A stretch of DNA of 9,427 nt from Burkholderiales bacterium UBA1834 (GTDB taxonomy: Bacteria; Pseudomonadota; Gammaproteobacteria; Burkholderiales; Burkholderiaceae_C), in the NCBI GenBank assembly GCA_002339015.1, contig DDJC01000091.1, forward strand, positions 125,290 to 134,716, in the 5' to 3' direction. A program made the translations under genes and the position numbers. Numbering within the stretch: the stretch's first letter is position 1; every line of letters starts with the position of its first letter. The notes beneath the pieces were generated by a model. That model searched no databases, was not told the origin of the DNA, and saw only the letters and a list, made by a program, of their open reading frames with translations. Below are positions 6,992-9,427 of this stretch, piece by piece.

Positions 6992-7054
6992 ATGAAGCCA
7001 TGGCAGGTCCGGCATAGGGGTTGTGCCCTTACCGTTATGCTGGGAATTGCATAG
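6992..7054 (+). CDS. Possible 20-codon leader ORF upstream of the RRM gene
   Basis: An ATG at 6992 follows GGAGAAGG (6977-6984), a good Shine-Dalgarno at suitable spacing, and opens 20 codons to a TAG at 7052-7054. The peptide begins MKPWQVRHRG and ends in a hydrophobic TVMLGIA. The stop lies 30 bases before the RRM start, so translation of the small ORF could affect the leader or couple to the downstream gene. An ORF this short with a fair ribosome binding site can occur by chance, and no homologue is known to me. Confidence 0.3.
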   Translation: MKPWQVRHRGCALTVMLGIA

Positions 7055-7084
7055 AGAAGGCACCTTGAATCGAGAGTGGATGGC

Positions 7085-7366
7085 ATGAAGATTTACGTAG
7101 GAAATCTGTCGTACCGGATGACGGCCGACGAACTGAAAACCCTGTTCAGCCAGTTTGGACAGGTCGACAAGGTTGATATCATCATCGACCGCGATACCGG
7201 CCAGTCAAAGGGGTTTGGTTTTATTGAAATGCCGGTCAATGGTGATGCCGAGAAGGCCATCGCTGGTCTGCATGGCACTGAAGTCGGTGGCCGTACCATC
7301 ACCGTCAACCAGGCCAAACCGAAGACAGATGCTCCCCGTGGTCGCCCGCAACAGCGCCACCGCTAA
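7085..7366 (+). CDS. Small single-RRM RNA-binding protein, 93 aa
   Basis: This is a complete RNA recognition motif protein with little else. RNP2 is IYVGNL (residues 3-8) and RNP1 is KGFGFIEM (42-49), with aromatics Y4, F44 and F46 at the positions that stack on RNA bases. The beta-alpha-beta-beta-alpha-beta pattern is intact, ending in GRTITVNQAKPK, followed by a short basic tail rich in Arg, Gln and Pro that could add RNA affinity. Similar one-RRM proteins in gammaproteobacteria and cyanobacteria bind RNA in the cytoplasm and some are cold-inducible; regulation here is unknown. The ATG at 7085 is chosen because the family begins MKIYVGNL; a GTG at 7076 in the same frame would add three residues. 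The nearest Shine-Dalgarno-like bases are GAGAG at 7072-7076. It is followed by a strong terminator and is likely a single-gene transcript with a long leader. Confidence 0.93.
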   Translation: MKIYVGNLSYRMTADELKTLFSQFGQVDKVDIIIDRDTGQSKGFGFIEMPVNGDAEKAIAGLHGTEVGGRTITVNQAKPKTDAPRGRPQQRHR

Positions 7367-7382
7367 GGTGCCTCGGCAATAA

Positions 7383-7415
7383 AAAAACGGCATGGGTTTC
7401 CCCCATGCCGTTTTT
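7383..7415. terminator. Bidirectional rho-independent terminator
   Basis: ACGGCATGGG (7387-7396) pairs perfectly with CCCATGCCGT (7402-7411) around a five-base loop, and flanking A and T runs extend the stem. Each strand ends in a T-run (TTTTT at 7411-7415 on +; the complement of the A-run at 7381-7387 on -). It lies between the convergent RRM gene and ydhF and should stop both. Confidence 0.93.
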
Positions 7416-7437
7416 GTTTCTGGACGTTTTGTTGTGA

Positions 7438-8337
7438 TCAGGGGACGTCGTAACCGAGCGCTGCCTTGCGGATGCGGAACCACTGCTGGCGATTGAGGAC
7501 GATGGATTCGGCGGCCACGGCGGCAGCAATCCGCTCCCGTTTGCCGGAGCCAATCAATGGCAGCGGCTGGCTTGGCAGCATCATTACCCAGGCGTAGACC
7601 ACCTGCTCGATAGTCTGGGCGCCCACTTCCTGACGGATCTGCTCCAGTTCGGCACGCAGCGGGGCATAGGCGTCATCGCTGAACAGTCGGCCGCCGCCGA
7701 GACATGACCAGGCCATCGGCTTGATGCCAAGCTGCTGGCACTGATCCAGGGTACCATCGAGGGTCCCTTCCTGATGAAGCGGCGAGATCTCCAGCTGGTT
7801 GGTGACCAGCGGGAAGGGGAGGCGCGATTGCAGTAGCTCGAACTGACGGGCGGTGAAGTTGGATACCCCGGCGTGCTTGATCTTGCCCGCCTGTTTCAGG
7901 GTGATAAAGGCGTCGGCCACTTCATCTGCGTTCATCAGGGGATCCGGGCGGTGGATCAGCAGCAGATCCAGATGGTCGGTGCCGAGCTTGCGCAGCGAGG
8001 CCTCGGCGCTGGCGATGATATGGTCCTTGCCGGTGTTGTAGTGGTTGAGAGCATGCTCCGGCTTGGCGGTGAGGGCGATACCGCACTTGGTGACGATCTC
8101 CATCCGGCTGCGCAGGGAAGGCTCGAGGCGTAGGGCGTGACCAAAGGCCTCTTCGCACTGGTAGCCACCATAGATATCGGCGTGATCGATGGTGGTGACC
8201 CCCAGATCCAGATGATATTTCATCAGGTCGAGCAGAGCGGCCGGAGAGAGCTGCCACTCCATCAGGCGCCAGTAACCCATGATGAGGCGAGAGAAGGTGG
8301 GGCCTTGCGGATGCTGGGCGACACGGGATACAGACAT
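7438..8337 (-). CDS. ydhF: Aldo/keto reductase family oxidoreductase, YdhF
   Basis: The 299-residue protein is full length and closely matches Escherichia coli YdhF as I recall it, including MGYWRLMEW, LDLGVTTIDHADIYGGYQCE, LLLIHRPDPLMNADEVADAF, MAWSCLGGGRLF and the C-terminal RQQWFRIRKAALGYDVP. It is predicted to be a cytosolic NAD(P)H-dependent (beta/alpha)8-barrel reductase; the natural substrate is not established. The aldo/keto reductase tetrad is present: D51, Y56, K84 and H129. LIGSGK near the C-terminus fits the cofactor-phosphate loop of the family. The start at 8337 has AAGGAG six bases upstream. A longer frame upstream (to 8877) overlaps the divergent regulator and is not coding. 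It faces the RRM gene across the shared terminator and is divergent from the helix-turn-helix gene. Confidence 0.95.
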   Translation of the reverse strand: MSVSRVAQHPQGPTFSRLIMGYWRLMEWQLSPAALLDLMKYHLDLGVTTIDHADIYGGYQCEEAFGHALRLEPSLRSRMEIVTKCGIALTAKPEHALNHYNTGKDHIIASAEASLRKLGTDHLDLLLIHRPDPLMNADEVADAFITLKQAGKIKHAGVSNFTARQFELLQSRLPFPLVTNQLEISPLHQEGTLDGTLDQCQQLGIKPMAWSCLGGGRLFSDDAYAPLRAELEQIRQEVGAQTIEQVVYAWVMMLPSQPLPLIGSGKRERIAAAVAAESIVLNRQQWFRIRKAALGYDVP

Positions 8338-8356
8338 GGTTGACTCCTTGAAAAAC

Positions 8357-8375
8357 ACGATGCGAAAACGATGTG
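8357..8375. promoter_or_regulatory. Direct repeat ACGATGYG, possible operator in the ydhF promoter region
   Basis: ACGATGCG (8357-8364) and ACGATGTG (8368-8375) repeat at an 11-base step, about one helical turn, so a protein could contact both on one face. They lie 20-38 bases upstream of the ydhF start, where its transcript leader or promoter would be. The adjacent divergent regulator is a natural candidate to bind here, but short repeats like this can be chance. Confidence 0.3.
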
Positions 8376-8398
8376 CAACATAGATGACTGTGGGCATC

Positions 8399-8428
8399 TT
8401 GGCCTCATGTGGCTGGCAAAGCAATAAT
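8399..8428 (+). promoter_or_regulatory. Candidate sigma-70 promoter for the helix-turn-helix gene
   Basis: TTGGCC (8399-8404, four of six to TTGACA) and AATAAT (8423-8428, five of six to TATAAT) are separated by 18 bases and lie 57 bases before the ATG at 8485. This is the best -35/-10 pair I could find in the divergent region. Confidence 0.35.
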
Positions 8429-8484
8429 GGGCAGTGGCATGATTCGAACTTTGGTTCTGATCGCAGAGTAGGAGAGAGAGTTGG

Positions 8485-8892
8485 ATGGAAGGATTTGCCG
8501 AGCGCTTGCAGAGCCTGATCGGAGAGATGAGCGTGAGCGCGTTTGCCCGCAAGGTGGGGCTCAGTGAAGCGCTGATCCGCAAATATTTGAAGGGAGCCGA
8601 GCCTGGCCTGACGCGGGCCAACCAGATCGCCATGGGGGCCAACTGCTCGCTGGAGTGGCTGGCAACCGGCTGCGGTTATCTCTACCGTCAGGCGGAAGTG
8701 GTAGACAGGGAGGCGCTGGCAGCGGCGCAAATACTGCTGGGCGAGCAGCAAACCGGGGTGGGGCTGCCCGATGAGGAGGCACTGGTCACCCTGCTCGCCT
8801 ATTACCAGTTTTTGCGCACCCACAAGAAAGCGGACGGTTTTCTCGACTTGGCGCTGGCGCGGGAGTTTGGTCGCCATCTGGGGGAAGCGTGA
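8485..8892 (+). CDS. XRE/CI-type helix-turn-helix transcriptional regulator, 135 aa
   Basis: Residues ~5-65 form a lambda-repressor-like DNA-binding domain: FAERLQSLIGE, the turn helix MSVSAFARKVGLSEALIRKYLKG (15-37), then GLTRANQIAMG and the SLEWLATG ending common in CI-like and XRE regulators. Residues ~66-135 carry no peptidase (no LexA/CI Ser-Lys site) and look helical, with LVTLLAYYQFLRTHKKADGFLDLAL as a likely oligomerisation segment. AGGAG at 8470-8474 lies 10 bases before the ATG, with GAGAG nearer. It is divergent from ydhF with about 147 bases between starts, an arrangement that often means it controls itself and its neighbour. Similar small regulators also occur in prophages, but no other phage gene is nearby here. 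Confidence 0.85.
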   Translation: MEGFAERLQSLIGEMSVSAFARKVGLSEALIRKYLKGAEPGLTRANQIAMGANCSLEWLATGCGYLYRQAEVVDREALAAAQILLGEQQTGVGLPDEEALVTLLAYYQFLRTHKKADGFLDLALAREFGRHLGEA

Positions 8893-8979
8893 TGAGGGGC
8901 ATATTACCCTTTGGTCGTGTCACGGCCGGTTGATTATTCTGATACGCTCTAAGCAAGATAACTCTCCATGGAATGGGCG

Positions 8980-9427
8980 ATGAGCTACTTGATCCTCGGA
9001 AGCGGTGCGCTGGGCTCGGCGCTGGCAAGAGAGCTGATGGCAAGGGGGGAGTCCTTCCTTCTGGCCGGGCGCACCTATCCAAAAGGGATCGAGATGGGGG
9101 CTTTCTTCCCGCTGCAAGAGGTGGACGCCATCTCGTTCGACGCCCTGTTTACCCTCTACGACACCGATCCGCTTCCCACTGTGGTCATCAACACCATCGG
9201 CCTGTTGCACGATGTCAGCTTTATGCCAGAGCGGCGGGTCGAAGAGGTGCACCCCAAGTGGCTGTGCGACAGCCTGCTGGCCAATGCCTGGCCAACACTG
9301 GCGCTGGCTGCCCGTTTCAGTCGGTTGATGGGCAATGACCATCCGCTGTGGCTCTGTGCTATCTCCGATCTGGCGGGCTCCATCACCGCCAATCTGGAGG
9401 GGGGGCGTTACAGCTACCGGATGAGCA
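8980..9427 (+). CDS. Short-chain dehydrogenase/reductase (C-factor-like), 3' end beyond window
   Basis: Opening MSYLILGSGALGSALARELM carries the Rossmann glycine motif GSGALG (residues 7-12) right at the N-terminus. VVINTIGLLHD is the equivalent of the SDR NNAG motif, and AISDLAGSI holds the likely catalytic Ser. Y146 in YSYRMS is the catalytic Tyr; YxxxK predicts Lys at residue 150, and the window ends on the first base (A) of that codon. The family is cytosolic NAD(P)-dependent oxidoreductases; the INTIGLLHD style resembles CsgA/C-factor-like members, whose substrates are mostly unknown. The ATG at 8980 is preferred because the Rossmann strand begins there and GGAA (8970-8973) lies six bases upstream; an in-frame ATG at 8968 would add four residues. 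It follows the regulator on the same strand with an 87-base gap, so it may be separately transcribed. Confidence 0.85.
   Translation, partial: MSYLILGSGALGSALARELMARGESFLLAGRTYPKGIEMGAFFPLQEVDAISFDALFTLYDTDPLPTVVINTIGLLHDVSFMPERRVEEVHPKWLCDSLLANAWPTLALAARFSRLMGNDHPLWLCAISDLAGSITANLEGGRYSYRMS

Noticed and set aside
7021..7055. TTGTGC (7021-7026) with TATGCT (7036-7041) or CATAGA (7050-7055) as the RRM promoter
   Set aside because: The spacings are about 9 and 23 bases, neither workable for sigma-70, so no promoter is called there.
8338..8877. N-terminal extension of YdhF upstream of 8337
   Set aside because: The ATG at 8337 has AAGGAG and gives the family's normal length. The extension is antisense of the helix-turn-helix gene.
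8973..9338. A 121-codon + strand frame overlapping the short-chain dehydrogenase
   Set aside because: It is a shifted-frame shadow. The frame starting at 8980 has the Rossmann glycine motif, NTIG and the catalytic Tyr region.

Overview
The window looks like two unrelated genomes joined at about 5737-5766. The left 5.7 kb is very GC-rich, with G or C at almost every third codon position, and all its genes lie head-to-tail on the + strand with overlapping starts. The style is that of a high-GC proteobacterium, plausibly Burkholderiales (inferred from composition and codon use only). The right 3.7 kb has moderate GC, a different codon habit, mixed gene orientation and gammaproteobacterial genes: a YdhF oxidoreductase very like the enterobacterial one, a small RRM protein and a polar amino-acid ABC ATPase. 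Aeromonas or a relative is the most natural guess.

Left region (2-5742): the distal part of an extracellular contractile injection system (eCIS, phage-tail-like) gene cluster. In order it holds the 3' part of a gpI/TIGR02242-type baseplate protein, a 519-residue protein of the kind that precedes the eCIS ATPase, a 732-residue AAA+ ATPase with a degenerate first and an intact second AAA lobe, and the first ~68 codons of an unidentified helical protein. Starts overlap preceding stops by 4, 8 and 4 bases, so this is one translationally coupled operon. Sheath, tube, spike and effector genes would lie upstream, outside the window.

Junction: the fourth left-hand gene runs, without a break in frame, into the antisense strand of an ABC-transporter ATPase gene that is itself cut just after its LSGGQ signature. 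There is no insertion sequence, terminal repeat or visible target duplication. The shared tract is a short GC-rich stretch, which suits an assembly chimera or a microhomology-mediated join. Function should not be inferred across it.

Right region (5743-9427): the truncated ABC ATPase (-); a divergent two-helix membrane protein (+); a 216-base intergenic leader with interleaved inverted repeats and a possible 20-codon ORF; the RRM RNA-binding protein (+); a strong bidirectional terminator; ydhF (-); a divergent XRE-type helix-turn-helix regulator (+), which may control ydhF; and the 5' part of a short-chain dehydrogenase (+), cut by the window edge one base into the codon expected to encode its catalytic lysine. 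These are ordinary chromosomal genes. No tRNA, rRNA, CRISPR array or insertion sequence was seen, and no gene-free stretch exceeds about 220 bases.
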